The notes under the pieces: generated by a model | Database searches by the model: none | Seen by the model: the letters and a program-made list of their open reading frames with translations, nothing else | Told to the model about the DNA's origin: nothing | Shown: positions 8,769-16,867 of the stretch, piece by piece | Layout of the letters: every line of letters starts with the position of its first letter | Numbering within the stretch: the first letter of the stretch is position 1 | NCBI RefSeq assembly: GCF_000691865.1 | Contig: NZ_JMIO01000001.1 | Coordinates: forward strand, 1-34,768 | Reading direction: 5' to 3' | Length of the DNA stretch: 34,768 nucleotides | From: Methanoculleus sp. MH98A | GTDB lineage: Archaea > Halobacteriota > Methanomicrobia > Methanomicrobiales > Methanoculleaceae | Program-made: the position numbers and the translations under genes

Positions 8769-9036
8769 TCCCTCTGATACCATAAGTTAATTCAATTAAC
8801 GTCGGACATCAATTAAAAAAATGCATTGACCTTTCTGGACAGGGATACCTGCCAACGTTTGAAAACCGACATTGTACGTGACTCCTCCCCTCGCACCGGG
8901 AGCATCCAGGGACATTTTCAGCCCCGGTTCGGCATCCTGCAATACAGCCGGGATATGCGGGGAGAGAACCCTAAAACCACGGGGACGATGTCCATAGAGA
9001 GTCCCGCCGGGCAGGGAAGGGGCCGGACGCGAATCT

Positions 9037-9042
9037 AAAAAA
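9037..9042 (-). terminator. T6 terminator after the mscS gene
   Basis: A run of six T on the minus strand begins 11 nt after the stop codon of the channel gene, as expected for archaeal oligo-T termination. Confidence 0.5.
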
Positions 9043-9052
9043 TAGAAGTGAT

Positions 9053-9870
9053 CTATTGCATCCTGTCCAGGTGGACGTCCACCTGCGGGAAGGGTATCTC
9101 GATGCCGGCCTCCTTGAACGCCCGGACGACGTCGCGGGTCAGGTCCCACTGGACGTCCCACATATCGGACGTCTTTGCCCACGCCCGGAGAGCGAGGTTC
9201 ACCGAAGAGTCTCCGAGTTCGGTGACGAGAACCGTGGGTTCCGGCGATGGGAGCACTCCCTTGTGGGCCGTCATCAGGTCGGTGGCGACCCGGATCGCCT
9301 TATCGAGGTCGCTGTCGTAGGCGACACCTACCCTGACCTCGGCACGGCGGGTATCCATGCGGGTGGAGTTGATCACCGGGCTCCCCCAGACCAGAGAGTT
9401 CGGGATGGTGATGTAGGTGTTGTCGAACTTCAGCAGCTCGGTCGCCATGATGCCGACCGAGGTGACCGTCCCGGATATGCCGTTGACCTCGACGAACTCA
9501 CCCTTGTCGATGGGGCGGAACGCCGCCAGACCCCGGCGGCGAGGTTGGTGACGGTATCCTGGAGGCCGAAACCGAGGATGAGCCCGATCACCGCCGAGAG
9601 CCCGAGCACCATGGAGGAGACGTCGAACCCGAGCGTCGCGAGGACAATGAGGGCGAGGATCACGTAGAGCAGGACCGAGAAGAACCGGACCAGGAATTCG
9701 ATGACCAGGGCGGGCAGTTTTGACGCCCGGGAGAGCATCTTTGTGAAGACAGACGTAAGCACCTTCACCACGATCCACCCGATGATCGCGACAAGCACAG
9801 CGAGAACAACGCTTTCAATCGTGATGTCGGAGAGCGGAACGGGGAAGCTGAGGATTTCTGCGATCTCCAT
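9053..9870 (-). pseudogene. MscS-family small-conductance mechanosensitive channel, frameshifted
   Basis: Two frames together make one MscS-like protein of about 270 residues. The first frame (ATG at 9868-9870) gives three N-terminal membrane segments and the pore/beta-domain entry GLILGFGLQDTVTNLAAGVW. The second frame resumes with LAAFRPIDKGEFVEVNGISG and runs through the beta domain and the alpha/beta vestibule to PQVDVHLDRMQ and the TAG at 9053. The break is at about 9526-9529, right after the codon for Trp. The sequence there looks as if one copy of a CTGG direct repeat was lost. Intact, the protein would release solutes on hypo-osmotic shock. As read, translation stops in the wrong frame after 146 residues, so the protein lacks the cytosolic cage. 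A true mutation and a sequence error cannot be told apart here. Confidence 0.85.
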
Positions 9871-9893
9871 GCATTAAGGTAGCACGGGAGGTC

Positions 9894-9903
9894 AGATATA
9901 CTG
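9894..9903 (-). promoter_or_regulatory. TATA box of the mscS gene
   Basis: AGTATATCTG on the minus strand is centred about 27 nt before the ATG with no SD between, indicating a leaderless message. Confidence 0.55.
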
Positions 9904-10044
9904 AACCCCCGGGTGGAGGAGAGAGGGGGGAGTAGGGTTGACCCGCGCCTCGCAAAAGAGGTGAACCGGGCATACGCCTGCCGTGAAGACGCTGCCCTTC
10001 ACATGAGCGGGCAGGCCCGGTGCCGCCGCGCGGGACAGCCGGAT

Positions 10045-10737
10045 TCAGTAGCCGAGCCGCTCCCGGATCAGGACCAGGGTTATCCTCCCGTCGGTGTCTT
10101 CGTGGTCGAGGATGACGTGTTTGCCGATGTAACTCCCGGTATTGTAGGCGTGCTGCGCACGCCGGTTCTCGAGAGGCAGGGCGTACTCCCGGCACCGCCG
10201 GAGCGCATCGTCGAGGGTCGGCACGATCTTGTTCGTCCCGGAGACGAGGATGAGGTGCGCCGCCGCGTGAGGCCATGCTCCCATCCGGCTCCCGGTCTTG
10301 TCGCACCCGACGATCTCGCCCGCTTCGGTGATTGCCTGCACCCCGGAGAGGAAGTAGTCCGCAGCGACGCTCTTGCGGCGGAGCGCGTGCCGCTTCCCGG
10401 TGTCGTTCTCGGCGGTGATGGCCGCGTGGTAGTCCCGCCACCCCTTCGGGTTCTCTTTGAGCACCCGGTCGTATCCGATCTCGATCAGGGTCGTCGAGTA
10501 GCCGTTCATGACCTCGGCTCCTTCGGGCAGCAGGTCGACGACCGCCCGGAGCGCGTCCTCGGCCGTATCGACGACGACCACCCTGACGTTCCGGGCCTCG
10601 ATCGCCTCAGCCGTCTTTTTGAGCGTCGCTTCGTCCGGCGTCCGGCTCCATCGCTCCACATCCACCCCGGCATCGGCCGTCAGGTTGACCGCACTGTACT
10701 CCGTGGCTTTCGCCATCTGCTGGGTAACATTCGCCAT
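10045..10737 (-). CDS. LUD-domain protein (LutC/YkgG-like)
   Basis: The 230-residue protein matches the LUD (lactate-utilisation, former DUF162) fold. Near residues 75-90 is AEVMNGYSTTLIEIG, where family members have GS(E/T)TL. GVQAITEAGEIVGCDKTGSR at about 132-151 is the conserved SG(V)xAIAETGTIVL-type strand, and LILVSGTNKIVPTLDDAL (about 161-178) is the VVGxxKIVPTLEDA signature. LutC-type proteins act with Fe-S and flavin partners in lactate oxidation, but no lutA/lutB partners are near, so this is a stand-alone LUD protein of unknown substrate. GAGGTGAT precedes the ATG by 4 nt, and a TATA-like element (GGTATATGTG) sits about 37 nt upstream. Confidence 0.85.
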   Translation of the reverse strand: MANVTQQMAKATEYSAVNLTADAGVDVERWSRTPDEATLKKTAEAIEARNVRVVVVDTAEDALRAVVDLLPEGAEVMNGYSTTLIEIGYDRVLKENPKGWRDYHAAITAENDTGKRHALRRKSVAADYFLSGVQAITEAGEIVGCDKTGSRMGAWPHAAAHLILVSGTNKIVPTLDDALRRCREYALPLENRRAQHAYNTGSYIGKHVILDHEDTDGRITLVLIRERLGY

Positions 10738-10844
10738 CAGATCACCTCACGGTCGGGGGATGCGATCCCACATATACCTCTCGATGAGCGGAGTCGGGAG
10801 AGGAGAGCACATCATTTTCCCGGCGAGGAAGATTCCGGCGTGTC

Positions 10845-11171
10845 AGGATCACGCAGGGACCCCTCTACGTATACGCTTACGACTATGGCGGGACGCTCCT
10901 TGCCCACCCCCACGAGAAGGACGCGATCGGCACGAGCCTGATCGGGCGGCAGGACCCGTACGGGATGGAGAACATCCGGGCGCTCAGGGATACCGCAGAG
11001 TCGGGAGGAGGATTCATCGTCTTCATCTGGCCGAACCCCGGGCAGGAGGACCGTGACGAACTCAAGATCGGCTACGTCCTCCCGGTCGACGACACCTGGT
11101 GGGTGGGGTCGGGGGTCTACTCAAGCGAGATCACCGGGGAGAGCGCATCGCTCCCCTCCCCGGCACCCTGA
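10845..11171 (+). pseudogene. 5'-truncated remnant of a cache-domain sensor protein
   Basis: From about 10845 one frame reads as the second half of an extracellular cache ligand-binding domain: ITQGPLYVYAYDYGGTLLAH, then GTSLIGRQDPYG, GGGFIVFIWPNP and VLPVDDTWWVGSGVYSSEI, ending at a TGA at 11169-11171. Cache domains of methanogens normally begin about 40 or more residues earlier, after a signal peptide, and are followed by membrane and signalling parts or occur in tandem. Here the upstream codons turn into unrelated Arg/Ser-rich sequence at the LUD promoter and no start fits. The first ATG inside (10965) would give only 68 residues. I read it as a decayed fragment; a short secreted cache protein is unlikely without a signal. 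Confidence 0.7.
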
Positions 11172-11175
11172 AAGA

Positions 11176-11475
11176 TCAGGGGGCCTGACCGGCCCCCACT
11201 TCCTCGCTGTCCCATACGAGGGTGCTCTTCATCTCGGTCATGATCACCCGTGAGCCGGGGGGAACCCGGATCGCGTCGCCGATATCCTCGGGCGCCGACG
11301 CCCAGACGACCTGGTGCCTGAAATCCCCGTCGGGCAGCAGCACCACGACGCTGTAGGTGTTCATATCCTCCTCGGGAGTGCCTTCTTCCTCTCCCGGGGT
11401 GACGCGGTAGCACGTAAACGTGACCGGTCCCGATCCTTCCCCTATATTCTCTTCGGCTTCGCCACTCATACGCAT
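11176..11475 (-). CDS. Hypothetical acidic 99-residue protein
   Basis: I do not recognise this family. The protein is small, soluble and acidic at both ends (SGEAEENIGEGSG, TPEEDMNTY), with a beta-rich core (YSVVVLLPDGDFRHQVVWAS, RVPPGSRVIMTEMKSTLVWD). GGTGATGAGG precedes two candidate starts, ATG 11473-11475 and the third codon ATG 11467-11469. Codon usage is similar to its neighbours. It ends 4 nt from the end of the cache remnant on the other strand. Probably a real gene because SD, frame and GC-rich third positions agree, but there is no function to offer. Confidence 0.6.
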   Translation of the reverse strand: MRMSGEAEENIGEGSGPVTFTCYRVTPGEEEGTPEEDMNTYSVVVLLPDGDFRHQVVWASAPEDIGDAIRVPPGSRVIMTEMKSTLVWDSEEVGAGQAP

Positions 11476-11650
11476 TCCTCATCACCCGGGTGAGCGCCGG
11501 TTCCCGGGGTCTCGAACGCCCCTCCCCGGACTGCGGGAGGCCGCGTCCTCCGCCCGCCGGAAAACCCGCCCCTCTCCCGGGAGCCACCCCCTCTGGTGCC
11601 CTCCTGATAATAAACTTGCCCCGTGCCGCAGCCTTCGTGTGCGGGGGGTC

Positions 11651-11657
11651 AAAAAAA
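11651..11657 (-). terminator. T7 terminator after the glutamine synthetase gene
   Basis: Seven T on the minus strand occur 14 nt after the TAA of the glutamine synthetase gene, a typical archaeal stop signal. Confidence 0.6.
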
Positions 11658-11671
11658 GTATTCGCAGGTTC

Positions 11672-13177
11672 TTACGCTACGTGGAGGAACTCTTCAACCA
11701 GTTCCCGGATCGCGTCGTTGTTGCCGTAAAGCCTCTCGCTCAGCCCCCGGTCGTCGAACGCCTTCAGAGTGGCGATCCGGCTCTCGATCATGCCCGCCGG
11801 GAAGACCCCGTTCTCCTCGAAGATCGCCCGCTTCGCCTCGAGCGCTTCGGCGGACTCGACGCAGGAAGCAGGAAGCTGCCGGAACTCAGCGAGCCGCTCC
11901 TTGAACTCGGGACGGAATATATTCCCGCTGACGTAGAGGTTTTCGGCCGCCTCGAGCGCGCCGGGCATCTCGATTCCGCGCAGCGCCGCCACGATGAGGG
12001 CGGAGACGATCAGGTAGGGATCGGCCGAACCGTCGGCGACCCGGTACTCGAACGTCTGCTTCGATGGGCGGTCCGCCGTAAGACCGTTCTCACCGGGGTT
12101 GGCGTCACGAGTCATGCTGTCGGCGCCGATCCAGCCGAGAGGCACCCGGACGACGACCGAGCGGTTGCGGTCGCCCCAGCAGACCGTCGTCGGCGCTTCC
12201 TGGTGGGGAACCAGACGGAGGTAGGAGGTCGGGATGGTGTTCCCGAAGGCCGTCAGGGCGTCGGAGGCGTCAAGGATACCGGCGATCATCTTCCGGGCGA
12301 GCGGGCTCAGTCTGCCCTCCTCGACCAGCAGGTTCCTGCCGTCCTTCTCGACGAGCATGTGAAAGTGCAGCCCGCTTCCCGCCTTGCCGACGGTGATCTT
12401 CGGGGCGAAGCTGATCTCGACGCCGTACTGGTTGCCGAGCATCCGCAGAACCCACTTCGCGACGATCAACTGCTCGACCGCCTGCTCCACCGGCATCGGC
12501 AGGAACTCGATCTCGTGCTGCTCGTAGTAGGTGTCGTCGTTATAGAAGCACCCGACCTCGGAATGGCCGTACTTGATCCTGCCGCCGGCGCGGGCGACGA
12601 GGAGCATCGCCTCGTCCCGCAGGTCCGCGAACTTGACGAAGGGTTCGGCCGAGTGGTAGCCTTTCTGGTCGCGGCCGGGGTAGAGGTCGTCCCGCGGGCT
12701 GATGACGTAGTACTCGAGCTCGCCGAGAGCCTTGAAGGTGCATCCGGTCCGGCGAGTGAACTCCTCGTCCGCCTTGCGAAGCACATACTCGGGCGCGCTC
12801 TCGAGAGGTTTCCCGTCGCTGTCGTAGAACGAGCAGAGGAACTCGAGCGTCGGCACCTCGGCAAAGGGGCTCACGAACGCCGTGCGGTAGCGGGGAATGA
12901 CGTAGAGGTCGCTGCTCCCCGCCTCGATGAACGAGAAGAGGTTGCTGCCGTCGACGCGCTCGCCGTCCGAGAGGATGGTGTCGAGGTGTCCCCTTGAAGA
13001 GATAACGAAATTGAGGGTCTTGAGTTTGCCGTCCTCAGCGGCGTAACGGAAGTTGACCATCTCAATTCCGTTCTCCTCACAAAACCGTATGATATCCTCT
13101 TTCGTAAAATCGGCCGGATCCTTCTTGAGAAAACGTACCAGCTCGTTGGGGTTCATCAGGATCTCAGAATCTTTCAT
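11672..13177 (-). CDS. Glutamine synthetase family protein, divergent type
   Basis: The 501-residue protein has the full GS plan. An N-terminal beta-grasp domain (about 25-110) is followed by the catalytic barrel. Catalytic/metal residues are visible: GELEYYVIS (the Glu pair), GHSEVG and EQHEIEF (the next two Glu), GSGLHFHM (metal His), NRSVVVRVP (Arg) and TFEYRVADGSADPYL (Glu/Arg). Between the third and fourth Glu the spacing is about 15 residues where standard GS-I has about 8, and the segment YYVISPRDDLYPGRDQKG is also unlike the housekeeping enzyme. It should carry out ATP-dependent glutamyl ligation. The acceptor may be ammonia or an amine, so I leave the gene symbol empty. It is monocistronic, leaderless (TATA at 13201-13210) and closed by a T7 run. 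Confidence 0.87.
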   Translation of the reverse strand: MKDSEILMNPNELVRFLKKDPADFTKEDIIRFCEENGIEMVNFRYAAEDGKLKTLNFVISSRGHLDTILSDGERVDGSNLFSFIEAGSSDLYVIPRYRTAFVSPFAEVPTLEFLCSFYDSDGKPLESAPEYVLRKADEEFTRRTGCTFKALGELEYYVISPRDDLYPGRDQKGYHSAEPFVKFADLRDEAMLLVARAGGRIKYGHSEVGCFYNDDTYYEQHEIEFLPMPVEQAVEQLIVAKWVLRMLGNQYGVEISFAPKITVGKAGSGLHFHMLVEKDGRNLLVEEGRLSPLARKMIAGILDASDALTAFGNTIPTSYLRLVPHQEAPTTVCWGDRNRSVVVRVPLGWIGADSMTRDANPGENGLTADRPSKQTFEYRVADGSADPYLIVSALIVAALRGIEMPGALEAAENLYVSGNIFRPEFKERLAEFRQLPASCVESAEALEAKRAIFEENGVFPAGMIESRIATLKAFDDRGLSERLYGNNDAIRELVEEFLHVA

Positions 13178-13200
13178 ATTTCTTTAACGTTGGCTTCGAC

Positions 13201-13210
13201 CGTATAAAAA
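13201..13210 (-). promoter_or_regulatory. TATA box of the glutamine synthetase gene
   Basis: TTTTTATACG on the minus strand is centred about 27 nt before the ATG with no SD, giving a leaderless transcript. Confidence 0.6.
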
Positions 13211-13371
13211 TGAGTGTTTTCCTCTCCGCATCCGGTCCGGCGAGGGCATCGTGCTCCCGGATACAGGGGGGTTTCTCCGGATCGGAGACGAGAGTGCCCT
13301 TCCGGGGGTGAAACCGGCACCGCGATCATCCCGCCTCCCTGCGCCAACGGATAGCGGCTCCGTTCCGATCG

Positions 13372-14388
13372 TCAATCCGCCCCGTCCAGCCTTCCGGAGA
13401 GGTCCCACACCGCCATCGGGGCCTTCGGGATGGCGGCACCGGCCCCCTCGTCCCGGAACCCGGCCACCTCCGCGAGCACCGAGAGGCCCAGTTGAGCGTT
13501 CCTCTTCGCATACCCTAACGACACACGGTCGACGGTGTCATCCGGGGTATGGGCCGGGCCGTGCTCCTCGCAGTGGGTCGTCACGGCCGGATAGCCCCGT
13601 TCCCGGAAGGATATGTGGTCCGAGGTGCAGGAATGGATGTTCTCGGTCAGGGCGAAGTTCGTGCCGTAGAGTGTGTTATGGTCCGCCATGAGTGCCGCGA
13701 TACCTGCCGATCGCTCGTCGTAGACGATGTCGAGGACCGAACGGTTAAGAGGATCGTAGCAGGACGAGTCGTAGTTGAGGTAGAGCGCGACCGGAACCGC
13801 CGCATCGGCGGCGTAGTCGATGCTGCCGAGCCGCCCGACCTCTTCGGCGTTCCAGAACGCGAACTGCACCGTCCGGTTAAACGAGTGACCGCTCATCACC
13901 CGGGCGAGTTCCAGGACGATCGCGACGCCGCAGCCGTTGTCGGTAGCCCCCGGCGCGCGGGTAAGATCCGTCGACGTGCTGTCGTAGTGCGCCCCCACCA
14001 TCACGACACCGTCGGAGGCTTCGACGCTCCCCGGGAGCGTGGCGACGATATTGTTGAGTTCGCCGTCCATGGACTTCACCTCGAGCCCGGGGATGGCGGC
14101 AAGCCTCGCGGAGAGGTACGCACCCGCCTCCCGGTTCCCGTCGGTGCCGTATGCCCGGGTCGAGAAGTTCTGCAGGTCGTGGGTCGTGTCCCGGAGTTCG
14201 GACTCATCGATCTCTGCGAGCATCGCGGCGATCCCGGGGTCGTACTCTCCCCCGGGCGTGCCGGTGGCGGCTGCCGGGGCGGCTGCAAGAAGGACCGCTA
14301 CGCCGGCGAGCAGCAGAACATAGAGAGGCCCCCCGGGGGCGCGGGCATGCCGTCGAGTGTAGTTCCAGTGCGCTGAATCCCGTTCCAT
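13372..14388 (-). CDS. Secreted M28-family zinc aminopeptidase
   Basis: The 338-residue precursor starts with a basic lead and a hydrophobic signal (YVLLLAGVAVLLAAAPAAA), so the enzyme is exported. The M28 co-catalytic zinc site is complete by eye: His in VGAHYDST, bridging Asp in GATDNGCG, catalytic Glu and ligand Glu in WNAEEVG, Asp in NYDSSCYDP and His in TTHCEEHGPAHTPDD. It should remove N-terminal residues from peptides outside the cell. A 45-nt leader separates the ATG from a TATA element at 14425-14436. The last 30 residues look unstructured. It is divergent from the DUF61 gene across a 226-bp gap. M28 family assignment is firm, substrate preference unknown. Confidence 0.9.
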   Translation of the reverse strand: MERDSAHWNYTRRHARAPGGPLYVLLLAGVAVLLAAAPAAATGTPGGEYDPGIAAMLAEIDESELRDTTHDLQNFSTRAYGTDGNREAGAYLSARLAAIPGLEVKSMDGELNNIVATLPGSVEASDGVVMVGAHYDSTSTDLTRAPGATDNGCGVAIVLELARVMSGHSFNRTVQFAFWNAEEVGRLGSIDYAADAAVPVALYLNYDSSCYDPLNRSVLDIVYDERSAGIAALMADHNTLYGTNFALTENIHSCTSDHISFRERGYPAVTTHCEEHGPAHTPDDTVDRVSLGYAKRNAQLGLSVLAEVAGFRDEGAGAAIPKAPMAVWDLSGRLDGAD

Positions 14389-14424
14389 GTATGATCACGC
14401 AGAAGGCACCGAAAGGAGGGGTCG

Positions 14425-14436
14425 AGATATATACTT
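14425..14436 (-). promoter_or_regulatory. TATA box of the M28 peptidase gene
   Basis: AAGTATATATCT on the minus strand lies about 42 nt before the ATG, so this mRNA should have a short leader. Confidence 0.5.
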
Positions 14437-14543
14437 TCCGCCGGGAGATGAGAGCGTTATGATCCGATAAGGGGGGACATTCGGACCCGGATCGGCGAAT
14501 TTGCGCCCGGGGTCCCGGATAGGGAGACGTACCAGCCGGGGCC

Positions 14544-14555
14544 AGATATATATCG
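14544..14555 (+). promoter_or_regulatory. TATA box of the DUF61 gene
   Basis: AGATATATATCG is about 65 nt upstream of the ATG at 14615, leaving a leader of about 40 nt that carries the GGAG ribosome binding site. Confidence 0.5.
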
Positions 14556-14614
14556 CACGGCAACGAGATCAGTCTCTCAACCCGGCCAGGAGAAAAATCG
14601 CCACAGGAGCGGAT

Positions 14615-15046
14615 ATGCCCGACCGACCATCAGCAAGCGACGAGTCGACCCTCTTACGATGGATGCGGCTTGAGATCGGCAGGATCAACGACGGCGTCGT
14701 TTCGGAGCGAAAGCGCCTCTCCCGTCTCCTCGCGGAAGAGCACCCGTCGTCCGTCACGAAGGGCGGCAACCGGCACGACTTCGACCGGGACGTCCTCCTC
14801 CGCCTCGAGCAGGTTCTGCCGGGCGAGTTGCAGCGGCGGCTCCGGCTCCCGATCCTCTTCTACTTCGACTCCACGGTCCCGGACAGTTTCTTCCTCGCGG
14901 ACGAGGCCGCCGTGCAGGCCCTCCAGGGTCTCGGGGAGATCAGTAGCCTCAGGAGGATGCAGGGCGGGAGGCTCTGGATCGCAAAACCCCTCGTCTACGC
15001 CGTCATGAACAGGTACCCGACGGTCATGCAGATTGTAATGGGGTAG
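14615..15046 (+). CDS. UPF0216/DUF61 family protein
   Basis: The 143-residue protein belongs to an archaeal family of unknown function (UPF0216, DUF61). Conserved family segments are LRWMRLEIGRINDGVVSERK near residues 14-33, VTKGGNRHDFDRD near 46-58, LPILFYFDSTVPDSFFLADE near 75-94 and LWIAKPLVYAVMNRYP near 120-135. It has no signal or membrane segment. The ATG at 14615 is chosen for the GGAG 6 nt upstream and because family similarity starts here, although the frame is open further up. The 3' end overlaps the convergent small gene at 15024-15290 by 23 nt. Confidence 0.9.
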   Translation: MPDRPSASDESTLLRWMRLEIGRINDGVVSERKRLSRLLAEEHPSSVTKGGNRHDFDRDVLLRLEQVLPGELQRRLRLPILFYFDSTVPDSFFLADEAAVQALQGLGEISSLRRMQGGRLWIAKPLVYAVMNRYPTVMQIVMG

Positions 15047-15290
15047 GGGAACGATCCCCCACGGAGAACAGGATGAACATCTCCCCGGCACCCGACAGGG
15101 TACCCGCCGCCTGATGGCCGACGATGGAATACGCAGCCGGTGAGGCGCTCGCCGGCATATCGCCCGCATACCGGGCCCCGTCGATCGGCGAGACCGCGGG
15201 AGACGGCCGATCCTGTGTTCCAACGACGATACAGGCTAGTAACCCGCCGACAACCAGTGCCTGAATGGCGACGGTCAATATTGTGGCCAT
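15024..15290 (-). CDS. Hypothetical small membrane-anchored or secreted protein
   Basis: This 88-residue frame starts with a hydrophobic stretch (ILTVAIQALVVGGLLACIVVG) that could be a signal or anchor. A Ser/Ala/Pro-rich exported part follows, with no domain I recognise. A good TATA element on the minus strand (AAAATATAAATAAGG, about 15335-15350) lies 50 nt upstream and supports transcription. A ribosome binding site is weak (GGTGAT about 20 nt away). It overlaps the DUF61 gene tail-to-tail by 23 nt. It may be a real small gene; absence of homologues would weaken the call. Confidence 0.45.
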   Translation of the reverse strand: MATILTVAIQALVVGGLLACIVVGTQDRPSPAVSPIDGARYAGDMPASASPAAYSIVGHQAAGTLSGAGEMFILFSVGDRSPTPLQSA

Positions 15291-15454
15291 CTTTTGCTGG
15301 GAGATTCTATCACCCCGCGTGCCGGTAGCGGGGACCTTATTTATATTTTACTGATTTTATTTTTACGAATAATATTCGTTGACCTGCATACATCTTCGGG
15401 GTAACGGGGGACGGCAACCGGGCAACCGGCGGCCCGGGCGGTGCACGCACGGCG

Positions 15455-16054
15455 TCAGCCGGAACGGCCCGGAGACTGGCCGGAATCGCTCTTCTTCGCG
15501 ACCGTCCGCCGGAACCGCTCAAGCACCGGGCGGGTGACTTCGTCCATCTGCCGGTCGAAGTAATCCACCCATTCCGCGACGAGGGCGAGTTGCTCCTGCT
15601 GCACGGAGAGCCGCTCCTCGAGGTCGTCGACGGCCTTCCGGAGCCGGTCGGCCTCCTCGACCCCCATTTCACGCTCCCGCTCGAGTTCCTCGACCAGACG
15701 CACGATTCGGCGTTCCTGCCGGGCCAGCGTATCCCGCATCACCTGAAGCTCGATCACCACCTCGGGCGGAAGCGGGGCGGCGTCCCGGTCGAACTCTTCT
15801 GCCGGTTCTTCCGGCGCGGCCGACTTCCTGCCGGATTTGACCTCTTCGGCGATCTCATCGGGCGAGAGTCCTCTCCCGGAGAGCTCCGCGAGTTCCCGGA
15901 CGATCTTCACCGCCTTCTGCGGGAAGAGCCGGGCCCGCCCGATCGTCCGGTAGGTGAAAAGACTATCGTATGTCTGGATGAGTGCCCGGACATCCTGCTC
16001 CGAAAGCCCGGTGAGGTGCGCAATATCACCGATCTTCAATTCCTTCTCGTGCAT
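15455..16054 (-). CDS. MerR-like winged-helix protein with C-terminal coiled coil
   Basis: From the ATG at 16052-16054 the product has 199 residues. The first 70 residues (LKIGDIAHLTGLSEQDVRAL, then IGRARLFPQKAVKIVRELAE) form a MerR-type helix-turn-helix with a wing that binds DNA. A long heptad-rich coiled coil covers about 95-165 (RIVRLVEELEREREMGVEEA), ending in a basic tail (RRTVAKKSDSGQSPG). There is no ligand pocket, as in the small MerR/RacA-like archaeal proteins. GGAGG 8 nt before this ATG favours it over an ATG ten codons upstream. It is divergent from the YgjP-type gene and could regulate it or organise DNA. Role is inference. Confidence 0.8.
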   Translation of the reverse strand: MHEKELKIGDIAHLTGLSEQDVRALIQTYDSLFTYRTIGRARLFPQKAVKIVRELAELSGRGLSPDEIAEEVKSGRKSAAPEEPAEEFDRDAAPLPPEVVIELQVMRDTLARQERRIVRLVEELEREREMGVEEADRLRKAVDDLEERLSVQQEQLALVAEWVDYFDRQMDEVTRPVLERFRRTVAKKSDSGQSPGRSG

Positions 16055-16177
16055 GCTGCCGTCCTCCGCACCCGCCCGCTTCATGGGACGGGAGCCCTAC
16101 GTAACTCTTTGTCGGCATCAGGTATAGGTACGTGCCGGATCACGTTTTTTTTCTGCCGGCGTCCCAGTACTGGTATC

Positions 16178-16861
16178 ATGAACCGGGGAGAGAAGGAGAG
16201 CGTCGCGGATGGAACGACCGTCGTTTTGAAGGCGGTGCGGTCCGCCCGCCTCCAGGTGCGGCCGGACGGAACCCTCCGCGTGGTCGCCCCCCCGTCGTTC
16301 GACGTCGAGGGGTTCCTGCAACGCAACGCGGCCTGGATCGAGAAGCGGCGCCGGGAACTCGACCGGCTGGCTGCCGAAGGGCGCGGGCGGGAGGAGATGC
16401 TTCTCCTGCACGGGCGATTTTGCCGCGTGGTTTCGGGCGCGCGGTTCGCGGTCGACGAGGACTCGGGTACCGTCGCCTCCCCGTCCGTCCCCGCTCTCCG
16501 GAGAGGGCTCTCCCGGATGCTGAAAGAGGAAGTCCGCGACCGGCTGAAGGCCTGCCCCGACCTCGCCGGCCGGTGGCAGGGGCGGATCGCGGTGAAGATG
16601 CAGAAGACGCGGTGGGGGAGCTGCTCGGCGCTCGGCAACGTAAACGTCAACCTGCGCGTCGTAGCCCTCCCGGAGACGCTGCGGGAGTACGTCGTCGTCC
16701 ACGAGGCCGCCCACCTCCGCGAGCAGAACCACTCGAAACGGTTCTGGCGTCTCGTCGGCGATCATTACCCCGATTACCGGGCGGCGGAAGCCGAACTGCG
16801 CCGCTACTGGATCATCCTCGAGCGGAACGGGGTGTGGGGGACGCTCGCGGATACACGGTGA
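16178..16861 (+). CDS. YgjP-type (M48/SprT-like) metallopeptidase domain protein
   Basis: The 227-residue protein matches the YgjP-like metallopeptidase family (DUF45). The zinc site is HEAAH at about residues 175-179 followed by HSKRFW near 185, as in the HExxH...H(S/T)xxFW pattern. TRWGSCS at about 144-150 is the other family signature. The N-terminal part (about 10-70) is the usual beta-rich domain with LQVRPDGTLRVVAPP. It is cytosolic, with no signal. ATG 16178 is preceded by no SD and only a T-tract at about -27, so the start is less certain than the family. It ends 6 nt from the convergent PAS sensor gene. A role in protein or DNA-repair turnover is possible but unproved. Confidence 0.88.
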   Translation: MNRGEKESVADGTTVVLKAVRSARLQVRPDGTLRVVAPPSFDVEGFLQRNAAWIEKRRRELDRLAAEGRGREEMLLLHGRFCRVVSGARFAVDEDSGTVASPSVPALRRGLSRMLKEEVRDRLKACPDLAGRWQGRIAVKMQKTRWGSCSALGNVNVNLRVVALPETLREYVVVHEAAHLREQNHSKRFWRLVGDHYPDYRAAEAELRRYWIILERNGVWGTLADTR

Positions 16862-16867
16862 GAGGTA

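Larger units (their letters stand above)
8724..9052. other. AT-rich intergenic stretch
   Basis: This 330-bp gap holds the promoter of the small membrane protein (near 8760), oligo-A runs at 8815-8821 and 9037-9042 that read as T-runs on the minus strand, and no convincing gene. Confidence 0.5.

Noticed and set aside
9053-9870. Programmed ribosomal frameshifting in mscS
   Set aside because: No slippery heptamer or downstream pseudoknot is apparent, and the MscS family is not known for recoding; loss of a CTGG copy explains it more simply.
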